From CAWGMT01 sp963823675 (GTDB lineage Bacteria > Planctomycetota > Planctomycetia > Isosphaerales > Isosphaeraceae), in contig CAWGMT010000012.1 of the NCBI GenBank assembly GCA_963823675.1, positions 620,001 to 684,000 of the forward strand: a stretch of 64,000 nt of DNA, written 5' to 3'. The notes beneath the pieces were generated by a model. It made no database searches and had not been told where the DNA came from. It was given only the letters and a program-made list of their open reading frames with translations. Position numbers and translations under genes: made by a program. This document shows positions 47,917 through 58,000 of this stretch, piece by piece; within the stretch, counting starts at the first letter, position 1; every line of letters begins with the position of its first letter.

Positions 47917-49179
47917 ATGAATCCGTTCGTATTCGCCATGCGGCGACCCGTCACATCCTTCATGCTGGTCGCCGCAATTGTAAGTAGCGGCGTCCTGGGG
48001 TTGTCGATGATGCGGGCCGATACCCTTCGGCCGCTCAACACACCTAAAATTCACGGCTATCTTGATTACATTGGCACGCGCGCCAAGCAGGCGAAAGGGT
48101 ACATCGTCGCCCGGTGTCAGTCGTATTTTCACAAGCACAGTGAGGAGCACCAAGAGGAGCCCCGTAAGGTCGTAGCCACCATCCCCATGGCTATGGACGT
48201 CACCATCAGCCAGCCATACGTCTGCCAGATCCACTCGCAGCGCCACATCGACGTCCGTGCTTTGGATAGCGGCTATCTCGAGCCGATCACAATCAGGGAA
48301 GGCCAGGTGGTTAAGAAAGGCGACTTGCTGTTCAAGATCAAGCCAGTTCTTTACGAGACCAGGCGGGACGCCGAGCGGGCGAAGGCCAAGCTCGCGACAC
48401 TCGAATTCGAGTTCACCGAGGAGTTGGTGGGAAAACAGGCCGTCGGCCCGGTGCAGGCGCGACTTTACGCAGCCAGACGGGATGAGGCCAAGGCCAAGGC
48501 GGACCAGGCGCAGGCCGAATTGGACTTTACCGACATCAGAGCGCCTTTCGACGGTATCATCGACACCCTGCACGAGCAGCAAGGCAGCTTTATCAAGGAA
48601 AACGACATCCTCACGACCTTGTCGGATAACAGCAAGATGTGGGTCTATTTCAACGTACCGGAGCGCGCGTACCTGGAATACATGGCCAGCAAGCGGGATA
48701 AAGACGAACAGAAAATCGAACTCGAGCTGGCGAACCACAACAAGTTCCCGCAGAAATGCGAGCTAGTTATTGTCGAGGCCCAATTCAACAACGAGACCGG
48801 GAACATCCCCTTCCGCGCCGATTTTCCCAACCCGCCAATCACCCCCGGTCAGCAGGACCGCCTGCTGCGTCACGGTCAGACCGGCACCATCTGGATCCAC
48901 CGAACGCTCAAGAACGCCGTCGTCATCCCCCAGCGTGCGACGTTCGAGCTCCTCGACAAGCGATACGTTTGGGTCATCGGCGAGGATGACGTGGCGCATC
49001 AGAGACTGATCACCATCAAGCACGAACTTGAGGACATTTTTGTCATCAATAGCGGACTTGACGTGAAAGACAAGATCGTTCTGGAAGGGGTTCGGCAGGT
49101 TGAGGAAGGCGGAAAGGTGGAATTCGAGTTTCGTAAGCCGGAAGAGGCTCTTACGAACCAAAAATTCCCCGCGCAATAG
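47917..49179 (+). CDS. RND efflux periplasmic adaptor (HlyD/MFP family) with RND-permease-like N-terminus
   Basis: 420 residues from ATG 47917, chosen over 47893 because CGGAG lies 8 nt upstream. The core is a membrane-fusion protein: VRALDSGYLEPITIREGQVV and KKGDLLFKIKPVLYETRRDA (lipoyl half-motif), a helical hairpin (residues about 150-200), AELDFTDIRAPFDGIIDTLH, then beta-barrel HGQTGTIWIHRTLKNAVVIP and DVKDKIVLEGVRQV. The first 60 residues (MNPFVFAMRRPVTSFMLVAA ... LNTPKIHGYLDYIGTRAKQ) look like the first helix and start of the porter domain of an RND pump, not like an adaptor. First gene of the efflux locus, 53 bp before pump 1. Confidence 0.85.
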   Translation: MNPFVFAMRRPVTSFMLVAAIVSSGVLGLSMMRADTLRPLNTPKIHGYLDYIGTRAKQAKGYIVARCQSYFHKHSEEHQEEPRKVVATIPMAMDVTISQPYVCQIHSQRHIDVRALDSGYLEPITIREGQVVKKGDLLFKIKPVLYETRRDAERAKAKLATLEFEFTEELVGKQAVGPVQARLYAARRDEAKAKADQAQAELDFTDIRAPFDGIIDTLHEQQGSFIKENDILTTLSDNSKMWVYFNVPERAYLEYMASKRDKDEQKIELELANHNKFPQKCELVIVEAQFNNETGNIPFRADFPNPPITPGQQDRLLRHGQTGTIWIHRTLKNAVVIPQRATFELLDKRYVWVIGEDDVAHQRLITIKHELEDIFVINSGLDVKDKIVLEGVRQVEEGGKVEFEFRKPEEALTNQKFPAQ

Positions 49180-49232
49180 CCACCGCTCACCGGCATTCTC
49201 GACACCGAACACAACGAGATCGTTCCCGAACC

Positions 49233-52200
49233 ATGTTCACAAGAATCCTCCATCGGCCGGCATTCGCGATCGTCATCTCCATCATCCTCTTATTCCTGGG
49301 GTTGCTGGGGATGATGCTCCTGCCCAAATCCCAGTTCCCCGACATCGCGCCGCCGACCGTGATGGTTTCCATTTCTTATCCCGGCGCCAGCGCCAATGTC
49401 CTGGTCGAATCGGTTCTGATTCCGCTTGAGCAATCCATCAACGGCGTCCAGAACATGCGTTTCATCAGCTCCTCCGCGACCAGTGCCGGTGAGGCGGCGA
49501 TCATCATCTACTTCGAGCCGGGCACGGACCCAAACATCAATGTTGTGAACGTGCAAAACCGGGTCAACATCGTGCTCTTCCAGCTCCCGCCCCTGGTGGT
49601 GCGGGAGGGGATCCTGGTCAGCCAGGTCGTGCCGAGCATGCTGATGTACGTGAACATTTACAGCACGGACCCCAACGCCGACCAGAAAGACCTTTTCAAC
49701 TTTGCCAACGTCTACGTCATGCCCCGGCTCAAGCGGATCAAAGGCATGGGCATCCCCAGGAACCTCGGCAACCGCATCTTCGCGATGCGGGTCTGGCTCG
49801 ATCCCGACCGCATGCGCGCCTACAGCTTGTCCTCCGAGGATGTCATGAAGGCTCTGTCGGAACAGAGCATCATTGGTTCGCCCGGACGACTCGGCCAGGC
49901 CACAGGGAAGATGTCGCAATCCAAAGAGTACGTGTTGACCTATATCGGGCGCTTCAATAAGCCAGAGCAATATGCAAACATCATTTTAAAAAAGAATCCC
50001 AAAGGGGAGATCACGCGGCTCAAGGACGTTGGCGAGGTGGAGCTGGGCCCCCAGTTCTTCGATATTTACTCCGACATCAACGGGCATCCCGCGGCGTCCA
50101 TCGTGCTCAAGCAGGCTCCCGGCTCCAACGCCGCCGAGGTAATCAAGGAGATCAAGACGGAACTCGAGCTGATCAAGAAGGAATCATTCCCTCCCGGGAT
50201 GGATTACGAATTCGCCTACGACGTCTCCAAATTTCTGGACGCCTCGATCGAGAAGGTGGTGCACACCCTCATCGAGGCGTTTATTTTGGTGTCTCTCGTG
50301 GTCTACATGTTCCTGGGGGATTTACGATCCACGCTGATCCCGACACTCGCGGTTCCGGTGTCTTTGGTCGGGACCTTCTTTGTCTTGCGGTTGGGGGGCC
50401 TCTCGATCAACCTGATCACACTCTTCGCAATGGTTCTCGCGATTGGTGTCGTGGTGGACGATGCGATCGTGGTGGTCGAGGCGGTGCACGCGAAGATGGC
50501 CCAGAAGCACTTATCGCCCTACCGTGCGACCATGGAGGTCGTGCACGAGATCTCAGGCGCGATCATTGCCATCACTCTCGTGATGACGTCCGTCTTCGTG
50601 CCGGTGACGTTCATTCCCGGGGCGGTTGGCACCTTTTACCGCCAGTTTGGAATCACGATGGCCACGTCCATCATTCTGTCCGGGCTGGTGGCCCTGACGC
50701 TGACGCCCGTACTCTGTGCGATGATCCTGAAGCCCCACAGTCACCCCGGCACTGACCCCCACCCAAGCGAAACCGACCCGAACACCCACATGGGTGACAA
50801 CGGTACTAACTCCCACACGACCAACGGGCGAAAGCCGCGCGGACTGGGAGTCAAGCTGCTGTTTGCGCTGGGGGGGCTTCTGGTCTTGGGCGGAATCACG
50901 TATCTGGCGTATGAGTTGTGGGGGCCGGTTGGCTTCCTGCTCCTGCTTCTGCCGCTGGTGCGGCGTCCTTTTGACCGCGCCGTCGAGAAGGTCACGACCG
51001 GTTATGCCGCGATCGTGCGGCGGATCGCCACGCGCCGCATGCTGACCATGGCCGTCGTCGGGGCTTTTGCCGCCGGTATCGTTGCTGTCAACACGAAGCT
51101 CGCGACGGGTTTTATCCCGGGCGAGGACCAGGGCATCATCTACGCCGTCCTCCAGACGCCTCCAGGCTCCACGCTCGAGTATACCAACGCCAAATCCCTT
51201 GAGCTCGAGGCGATCGCCAAGAAGATCGAGGAAGTCACCTCCGTCACCTCGTTGGCCGGTTATGAAGTTCTGACCGAAGGCCGCGGCTCGAATTCGGGAA
51301 CCTGTATCATCAACCTGAAAAGCTGGTCCGACCGCAAGCGAACCGCACGCCAGCTCATTGTGGAGCTCGAAGAAAAATGCCGCGTGATGAGCAACGTGAA
51401 GCTCGAGTTCTTTGAACCGCCCGCGGTTCCCGGCTTTGGCACCGCCGGGGGTATCTCCATGCTCGTCCTCGACAAGACGTTCTCCGCGGATTACCAGCGG
51501 CTCGGAGACGTCACCGACAAGTTCATGGCCGCCCTGAAAAAGCGTAAGGAGGTCACGAACCTGTTCACCTTCTACGCCGCCAACTACCCGCAGTACGAGC
51601 TGATCATCAACAACGATGTGGCCATGCAGAAGGGCGTGTCGATCAAGACAGCGATGGACAACCTCAACATCTTGATTGGCAGCACCTGGGAGCAGGGATT
51701 CATTCGCTTCAACCAGTTCTACAAGGTCTTCGTCCAGGCCAAACCGGAGTTCCGGCGCTACCCAGAGGATCTGAACAACCTGTTCGTCAAGAACGACAAA
51801 GGGGAAATGGTCCCCTACTCCGCGTTCATGACGATCAAAAAGAAGCAGGGTCTGAATGAGATCACCCGGTACAACCTGTACACCTCCGCCGCCATCCAAT
51901 GCGCGCCGGCTGCTGGCTTCAGCACCGGTCAAGCCATTCAGGCGATCAGGGATGTCGCCGCCGCAGGCGATGGGAAGCTGCCTCGCGGTTTTGACGTCGG
52001 CTGGGCTGGTCTCGCTTACGACGAGTCAAGAAAGGGGAATGAGTCAGTTTATATCTTCCTCATCGTCGTCGCCTTCGTCTATCTCGTACTGGTTGCGCAG
52101 TACGAGAGCTTTATCCTGCCGCTCGCGGTGATCCTGTCGCTGCCGGTCGGGCTTTTCGGTTCTTTCGCATTCTTGCAGTCCATGGGTTTGGCGAACGACG

Positions 52201-52565
52201 TGTACGCCCAGATTGGTCTGGTCATGCTGGTCGGTTTGCTCGGCAAGAACGCGATCTTGATCGTCGAATTCGCGGTCCAACGGCGGCACGAGGGCGTGTC
52301 TCTCAAGGACGCGGCCGTCGAAGGCGCGAAACTGCGCTTCCGGCCAATTCAGATGACCTCCTTCGCCTTTATCGCTGGTCTCATTCCGTTGGTCGTGGCC
52401 ACCGGCGCCGGGGCCATCGGCAACCGAACCATCGGCAGCACGGGAGTCGGCGGCATGCTCGTCGGCACGGTCATCGGAGTCTTGATCATTCCCGGCCTTT
52501 ATTATCTATTCGGCCAGCTTGACGGCGGGCGCAACTCCTCAAGGACGAGTCGGATGAACCACTGA
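49233..52565 (+). CDS. RND efflux pump 1 (HAE1 family inner-membrane transporter)
   Basis: 1,110 residues as read. HRPAFAIVISIILLFLGLLG is helix 1, MRFISSSATSAGEAAIIIYF and DPDRMRAYSLSSEDVMKALS belong to the porter domain. The proton relay is VVVDDAIVVVEAVHAKM (Asp 409/410). EISGAIIAITLVMTSVFVPV then GTFYRQFGITMATSIILSGL close the first half, and the second half ends GVGGMLVGTVIGVLIIPGLY. Between helices 6 and 7 lie a Thr/His/Asp-rich linker and an extra hydrophobic pair (LLFALGGLLVLGGITYLAYE; GPVGFLLLLLPLVRRP). The last residues are out of frame relative to pump 2: one missing base near 52530 turns DESDEPLSEIFEREDYARAP into an early stop; the ancestral end is TGA 52664-52666. Confidence 0.9.
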   Translation: MFTRILHRPAFAIVISIILLFLGLLGMMLLPKSQFPDIAPPTVMVSISYPGASANVLVESVLIPLEQSINGVQNMRFISSSATSAGEAAIIIYFEPGTDPNINVVNVQNRVNIVLFQLPPLVVREGILVSQVVPSMLMYVNIYSTDPNADQKDLFNFANVYVMPRLKRIKGMGIPRNLGNRIFAMRVWLDPDRMRAYSLSSEDVMKALSEQSIIGSPGRLGQATGKMSQSKEYVLTYIGRFNKPEQYANIILKKNPKGEITRLKDVGEVELGPQFFDIYSDINGHPAASIVLKQAPGSNAAEVIKEIKTELELIKKESFPPGMDYEFAYDVSKFLDASIEKVVHTLIEAFILVSLVVYMFLGDLRSTLIPTLAVPVSLVGTFFVLRLGGLSINLITLFAMVLAIGVVVDDAIVVVEAVHAKMAQKHLSPYRATMEVVHEISGAIIAITLVMTSVFVPVTFIPGAVGTFYRQFGITMATSIILSGLVALTLTPVLCAMILKPHSHPGTDPHPSETDPNTHMGDNGTNSHTTNGRKPRGLGVKLLFALGGLLVLGGITYLAYELWGPVGFLLLLLPLVRRPFDRAVEKVTTGYAAIVRRIATRRMLTMAVVGAFAAGIVAVNTKLATGFIPGEDQGIIYAVLQTPPGSTLEYTNAKSLELEAIAKKIEEVTSVTSLAGYEVLTEGRGSNSGTCIINLKSWSDRKRTARQLIVELEEKCRVMSNVKLEFFEPPAVPGFGTAGGISMLVLDKTFSADYQRLGDVTDKFMAALKKRKEVTNLFTFYAANYPQYELIINNDVAMQKGVSIKTAMDNLNILIGSTWEQGFIRFNQFYKVFVQAKPEFRRYPEDLNNLFVKNDKGEMVPYSAFMTIKKKQGLNEITRYNLYTSAAIQCAPAAGFSTGQAIQAIRDVAAAGDGKLPRGFDVGWAGLAYDESRKGNESVYIFLIVVAFVYLVLVAQYESFILPLAVILSLPVGLFGSFAFLQSMGLANDVYAQIGLVMLVGLLGKNAILIVEFAVQRRHEGVSLKDAAVEGAKLRFRPIQMTSFAFIAGLIPLVVATGAGAIGNRTIGSTGVGGMLVGTVIGVLIIPGLYYLFGQLDGGRNSSRTSRMNH

Positions 52566-52666
52566 GTGAGATCTTTGAACGCGAAGATTACGCCCGCGCA
52601 CCGGCTCGGTTTGTCGGTCCTGAGACGGATGAACCACTTCGTGACAATTCTGGGCACGAAGCCTGA

Positions 52667-53076
52667 ACGCTGCTTCGCGATTCTGGGAGGGCCAGGCTGC
52701 GGCGGTGAATGCATTCTCCGCCGTTTCCTTTCGTTTGCATTTCCACTTTGCTTCTCGCTCAGTCGCGCGGGAGCGTTCGATATTGTCGGCAAAACCGATA
52801 AAGTTCACCCCCCTTCCCGGTCGAATGAAGAACCAGGAGCGCTCGCTGGCAGCATTCTGCTGGTCTGCCGTCCCGTGCAATGCCCAATGTGCGTCAGGCG
52901 GAGCTCGGACCTGACCTGCTGGTGAACTTCGATGGAGCGACCAGCTTGGAAAACTCAACTCAGCCCAGGGAGAAAAGAGTTTTTCAATGATCTGATGCTT
53001 ACGCGATTGAGCCACCATTCACTGGTCGGCAATCGGGAGCAGAGGATCCTCGCCCAAGACGTCAAGGAAGACGTGC
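52667..53076 (+). pseudogene. Degenerate 5' copy of the outer-membrane efflux gene
   Basis: From about 52840, LAGSILLVCRPVQCPMCVRR corresponds to LACSFLLVLPSCIPILRQPA of the intact gene at 53077, and 52929-53075 (TTCGATGGAGCGACCAGC..., AGAGTTTTTCAATGATCTGA, GCAGAGGATCCTCGCCCAAG) aligns with 53220-53370 of that gene base by base with many substitutions and indels. It is a decayed duplicate of the first 100 or so codons. Between 52667 and 52840 I see no gene. Confidence 0.7.
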
Positions 53077-54657
53077 ATGAATCTGCTAGTAAGCTTGTCG
53101 AGCACGAAGCCTAAAAAGCGCGCTATTCGGCTAGCGCTCGCTTGCAGCTTCCTGCTGGTTCTGCCGTCCTGTATTCCCATTCTGCGTCAGCCGGCTCCGG
53201 CACCACCCCTTCCCGAAGACTTCGATGGAAGGATCAGCCCGGAAAGCTCAGCTCAGGTCGGGATCGAAGAGTTTTATAATGATCCGATGCTCATTTGCTT
53301 GATCAACCAAGCACTGGCCGGCAGCCAGGAGCTGAGGATCCTCAATGAGGAGGTCCAGATCGCCAGCAACGAGGTTCTGGCGCGGCGTGGTGCGTACCTT
53401 CCCTTCGTCACTGTCGGCGGCAGCCCGTCGTTAACCAAATACAGCAGCTTCACCGAACAGGGAGCCTCATTACGCGACGACAATTTTCGCCCCGGACAAC
53501 TCTTACCCAACCCGCTGCCAAATTTCGTGTTAGGCCCCACCCTATTCTGGCAGATCGACATCTGGAGGCAACTGCGGAATGCCCGAGACGCGGCAATCCA
53601 GCGCTTGATTGCCGCCACTGAGGCGCGGAACTACTTCGTGACCCGTCTGGTCGCAGAGATCGCCGAGAATTATTACGCGCTCATGGCGCTCGACGCACGG
53701 CTCGAGAATCTGAATCGAATCATCAAGCTTCAGGAGCGAAGCCTCGAGATCGCGCAGGCCAACACGTCGGCAGGGCGCACCAGTAACCTGCCTGTCCAGC
53801 GGTTCCAGGCCCAGATTCGCAAGAACCAGAGCGAAAAGCTGATCGTCAGGCAGGACATCATCCAGACCGAGAACCGGATCAATTTCGTCCTTGGTCGCTT
53901 CCCGCAGCCTGTCGAGCGCAAATCTGCGGGATTCCTCGATCTCACCTTGCACGCGCTCTCCGTAGGGGTACCCTCGCAGCTACTTCTGAACCGACCCGAT
54001 ATCCGCCAAGCCGAGCGCGGGATCGCGGCTGCCGGGCTCGACGTGAAGGTCGCCCGGGCCAACTTCTTTCCCGTGGTGACCATCACCGGCGGCCTTGGCT
54101 ACGAGTCCTTCAACATGAGGTATCTGTTCATTACTCCGGAAGCCTTGATTGGCAATATTGCTGCGGGCGCGGTCGGGCCGCTCATCAACTTCAAAGCGAT
54201 CAGGGCCCAATACCTCACCGCGAACGCCAGGCAATTGCAGGCCGTATACAACTACCAGCGCGTGGTCATCGACGCCGTCACCCAGGTTGTCAACCGCATG
54301 GCCAAGGTAGAGAACTACACCGGGAGCATCGAGATCAAGAGGCAGCAGGTGCAAGCGCTCGAGTCAGCGGTCTCAGTCGCCACCAATCTCTATCAGCTTC
54401 CGCGCATCGAGTTTGCGACCGACTACTTAGACGTGCTATTAGCCCAGAATGAGCTTTTTGACGCGATCAGGGACTTGATCGATACCAAAGGCGAGCAACT
54501 GGCTGCCATCGTCAACACCTATCAAGCCTTGGGCGGCGGTTTGGTGCGAAGTACTGACGCCGATTTCGTGGGACCGCCGATCCCCGATGGCGTGCCTCGC
54601 TTGGATCCATTGCCCCCAATGGCCCCAGCGCCGCCCGATCCAGCCGCAGCACGCTAA
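53077..54657 (+). CDS. Outer-membrane efflux protein (NodT/OprM-type TolC family), lipoprotein
   Basis: 526 residues from ATG 53077 with AAGGA upstream. The signal ends in lipobox LPSC (LALACSFLLVLPSCIPIL), so it is lipid-anchored as in OprM. Two OEP repeats follow: DPMLICLINQALAGSQELRI, NEEVQIASNEVLARRGAYLP; then LVAEIAENYYALMALDARLE, LPVQRFQAQIRKNQSEKLIV; then PSQLLLNRPDIRQAERGIAA, GLDVKVARANFFPVVTITGG and VVNRMAKVENYTGSIEIKRQ. It makes the trans-outer-membrane channel for the pump. The Pro-rich C-terminus is typical. It sits between the two pump genes; the copy 52667-53076 before it and 58614-58710 after pump 2 are relics of the same gene. Confidence 0.9.
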   Translation: MNLLVSLSSTKPKKRAIRLALACSFLLVLPSCIPILRQPAPAPPLPEDFDGRISPESSAQVGIEEFYNDPMLICLINQALAGSQELRILNEEVQIASNEVLARRGAYLPFVTVGGSPSLTKYSSFTEQGASLRDDNFRPGQLLPNPLPNFVLGPTLFWQIDIWRQLRNARDAAIQRLIAATEARNYFVTRLVAEIAENYYALMALDARLENLNRIIKLQERSLEIAQANTSAGRTSNLPVQRFQAQIRKNQSEKLIVRQDIIQTENRINFVLGRFPQPVERKSAGFLDLTLHALSVGVPSQLLLNRPDIRQAERGIAAAGLDVKVARANFFPVVTITGGLGYESFNMRYLFITPEALIGNIAAGAVGPLINFKAIRAQYLTANARQLQAVYNYQRVVIDAVTQVVNRMAKVENYTGSIEIKRQQVQALESAVSVATNLYQLPRIEFATDYLDVLLAQNELFDAIRDLIDTKGEQLAAIVNTYQALGGGLVRSTDADFVGPPIPDGVPRLDPLPPMAPAPPDPAAAR

Positions 54658-55033
54658 GGGCCGGCCGAAGATTTCTGACACGACGAATCCCACATGTGTT
54701 TGGCGTTATGAGCGGAAAAAGTAAGCCGCCGACTGAAGTGGCCCATTGACCGCGCCGGGAACTGCGGTAAAGTGGTATGCGGGATCAAGTCTGTCGTGCG
54801 CGGCCAATTAGGATACATTTTCGCGGCGTAAGCGGCCCAGTGCCTTCGATGGTTTTCGTGGGCGGAACAGGGTAGAGGAACCCGCAATTCCGTTCTCCTA
54901 CAACGGTCGGGGGCGGCTCGCGTTGGTTCGCGATAATGGCTCCCTCGGAAACCGCGGCTGACACGAACTCCGCGACGTCTTGCCTCATCTCGAAAAGCGC
55001 TTGGCTGCCTGCTCTGGAAGCGCCCGGTGATTC
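54658..55033. other. Gap between outer-membrane gene and pump 2
   Basis: 376 bp. No gene or recognised repeat. Probably holds a promoter or leader for pump 2; GCGCCCGGTGATTC precedes ATG 55034 without a strong ribosome-binding site. Confidence 0.5.
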
Positions 55034-58000
55034 ATGTTCGAAAAAATTCTCAAGAGACCGGCATTCGCGATCGTCATCTCCATCATCCTCTTATTCCTGG
55101 GGTTGCTGGGGATGATGCTCCTGCCCAAATCCCAGTTCCCCGACATCGCGCCGCCGACCGTGATGGTTTCCATTTCTTATCCCGGCGCCAGCGCCAATGT
55201 CCTGGTCGAATCGGTTCTGATTCCGCTTGAGCAATCCATCAACGGCGTCCAGAACATGCGTTTCATCAGCTCCTCCGCGACCAGTGCCGGTGAGGCGGCG
55301 ATCATCATCTACTTCGAGCCGGGCACGGACCCAAACATCAATGTTGTGAACGTGCAAAACCGGGTCAACATCGTGCTCTTCCAGCTCCCGCCCCTGGTGG
55401 TGCGGGAGGGGATCCTGGTCAGCCAGGTCGTGCCGAGCATGCTGATGTACGTGAACATTTACAGCACGGACCCCAACGCCGACCAGAAAGACCTTTTCAA
55501 CTTTGCCAACGTCTACGTCATGCCCCGGCTCAAGCGGATCAAAGGCATGGGCATCCCCAGGAACCTCGGCAACCGCATCTTTGCGATGCGGGTCTGGCTG
55601 AATCCCGACCGCATGCGCGCCTACAACTTGTCCTCCGAGGATATCATGAAGACTCTGTCGGAACAGAGCATCATTGGTTCGCCCGGACGACTCGGCCAGG
55701 CCACAGGGAAGACGTCGCAATCGAAAGAGTACGTGTTGACCTATATCGGGCGCTTCAACAAGCCAGAGCAGTATGCAAACCTCATTTTAAAAGCAAATCC
55801 CAAGGGGGAGATCCTGCGGCTCAAGGACGTCGGCGAGGTGGAGCTGGGCCCCCAGTTCTTCGATATTTACTCCGACATCAACGGGCATCCCGCGGCGTCC
55901 ATCGTGCTCAAGCAGGCTCCCGGCTCCAACGCCGCCGAGGTAATCAAGGAGATCAAGACGGAGCTCGAGCTGATCAAGAAGGAATCATTCCCTCCCGGGA
56001 TGGACTACGAATTCGCCTACGACGTCTCCAAGTTTCTGGACGCCTCGATGGAAAAGGTGGTGCACACCCTGGTCGAGGCGTTTATTCTGGTGTCTCTCGT
56101 GGTCTACATGTTCCTGGGGGATTTACGATCCACGCTGATCCCGACACTCGCGGTTCCGGTGTCGCTAGTCGGGACCTTCTTTTTCCTGCTGTTGCTCGGT
56201 ATCTCGATCAATCTGATCACGCTCTTCGCGCTGGTGCTGGCGATCGGCATCGTGGTGGACAACGCGATCGTGGTGGTCGAAGCGGTGCACGTCAAGATGC
56301 ACAAGAAGCACCTTTCACCCTATCGGGCAACCATGGAGGTCGTGCACGAGATCTCAGGCGCGATCATTGCCATCACCCTCGTGATGACGTCCGTCTTCGT
56401 GCCGGTGACGTTCATTCCCGGAGCGGTCGGCACCTTTTACCGCCAGTTTGGGATCACGATGGCCACGTCCATCATTCTGTCCGGGCTGGTGGCCCTGACG
56501 CTGACGCCCGTACTCTGCGCGATGATCTTGAAGCCGCACAGCCCCACCGGCACTGACTCCGACACGAGCGAGACCGACCCCAACACCCACATGAGCGACG
56601 CGGGCTTTGACGCCCACACGAGCAACGGGGTAAGGCCGCGCGGGCTGGGAGTCAAGCTGCTTTATGCGATGGGAGGGCTTTTGGTCTTGGGCGGAATCAC
56701 GTATCTGGCGTATGAGTTGTGGGGGCCGGTTGGCTTCCTGCTCATTCTCCTGCCGCTGGTGCGGGGCCCTTTTGACCGCGCCGTCGAGAAGGTCACAGCC
56801 GGTTATGCCGCGATCGTGCGGCGGATCGCCGCGCGCCGCATGCTGACCCTGGCCGTCGTCGGGGGCTTTGCCGCCGCTATCGTTGGTGTCAACACCCAGC
56901 TCGCGACCGGTTTTATCCCGGGCGAGGACCAGGGCATCATCTACGCCGTCCTCCAGACGCCTCCAGGCACCACGCTCGAGTACACCAACGCCAAATCCCT
57001 TGAGCTCGAAAAGATTGCCAAGGAGATCGAGGAAGTCACCTCCGTCACCTCGCTGGCCGGTTATGAAGTTCTGACCGAAGGCCGCGGCTCGAACTCGGGA
57101 ACCTGTATCGTCAACCTGAAAAACTGGTCCGACCGCAAGCGAACCGCACGCCAGATCATTGTGGATCTCGAAGAAAAATGCCGCGTGATGAGCAACGTGA
57201 AGCTCGAGTTCTTTGAACCGCCCGCGGTTCCCGGCTTTGGCACCGCCGGCGGCATCTCCATGCTGGTCCTCGACAAGACGTTCTCCGCGGATTACCAGCG
57301 GCTCGGAGACGTCACCGATAAGTTCATGGCCGCCCTGAAAAAGCGTAAGGAGGTGACGAACCTGTTCACATTCTACGCCGCCAACTACCCGCAGTACGAG
57401 CTGATCATCAACAACGATGTGGCCATGCAGAAGGGCGTGTCGATCAAGACAGCGATGGACAACCTCAACATCCTGATTGGCAGCACCTGGGAGCAGGGAT
57501 TCATTCGCTTCAACCAGTTCTACAAGGTCTTCGTCCAGGCCAAGCCGGAGTTCCGGCGCTTCCCACAGGATCTGGACAACCTGTTCGTCAAGAACGACAA
57601 AGGGGATATGGTCCCCTACTCCGCGTTCATGACGATCAAAAAGAAACAGGGTCTGAATGAGATCACCCGGTACAACCTGTACACCTCCGCCGCCATTCAG
57701 TGCGCACCGGCTGCTGGCTTCAGCACCGGTCAAGCCATTCAGGCGATCAGGGATGTCGCCGCCTCAGGCGCTGGGAAGCTGCCTCGCGGTTTTGACGTCG
57801 GCTGGGCTGGTCTCGCCTACGACGAGGCAAGAAAGGGGAATGAGTCAGTTTATATCTTCCTCATCGTCGTCGCCTTCGTCTATCTCGTACTGGTCGCGCA
57901 GTACGAGAGCTTTCTCCTGCCGCTGGCCGTGATCCTGTCGCTGCCGGTCGGGCTTTTCGGTTCTTTCCTATTCCTGCATGCCATGGGTTTGGCTAACGAC

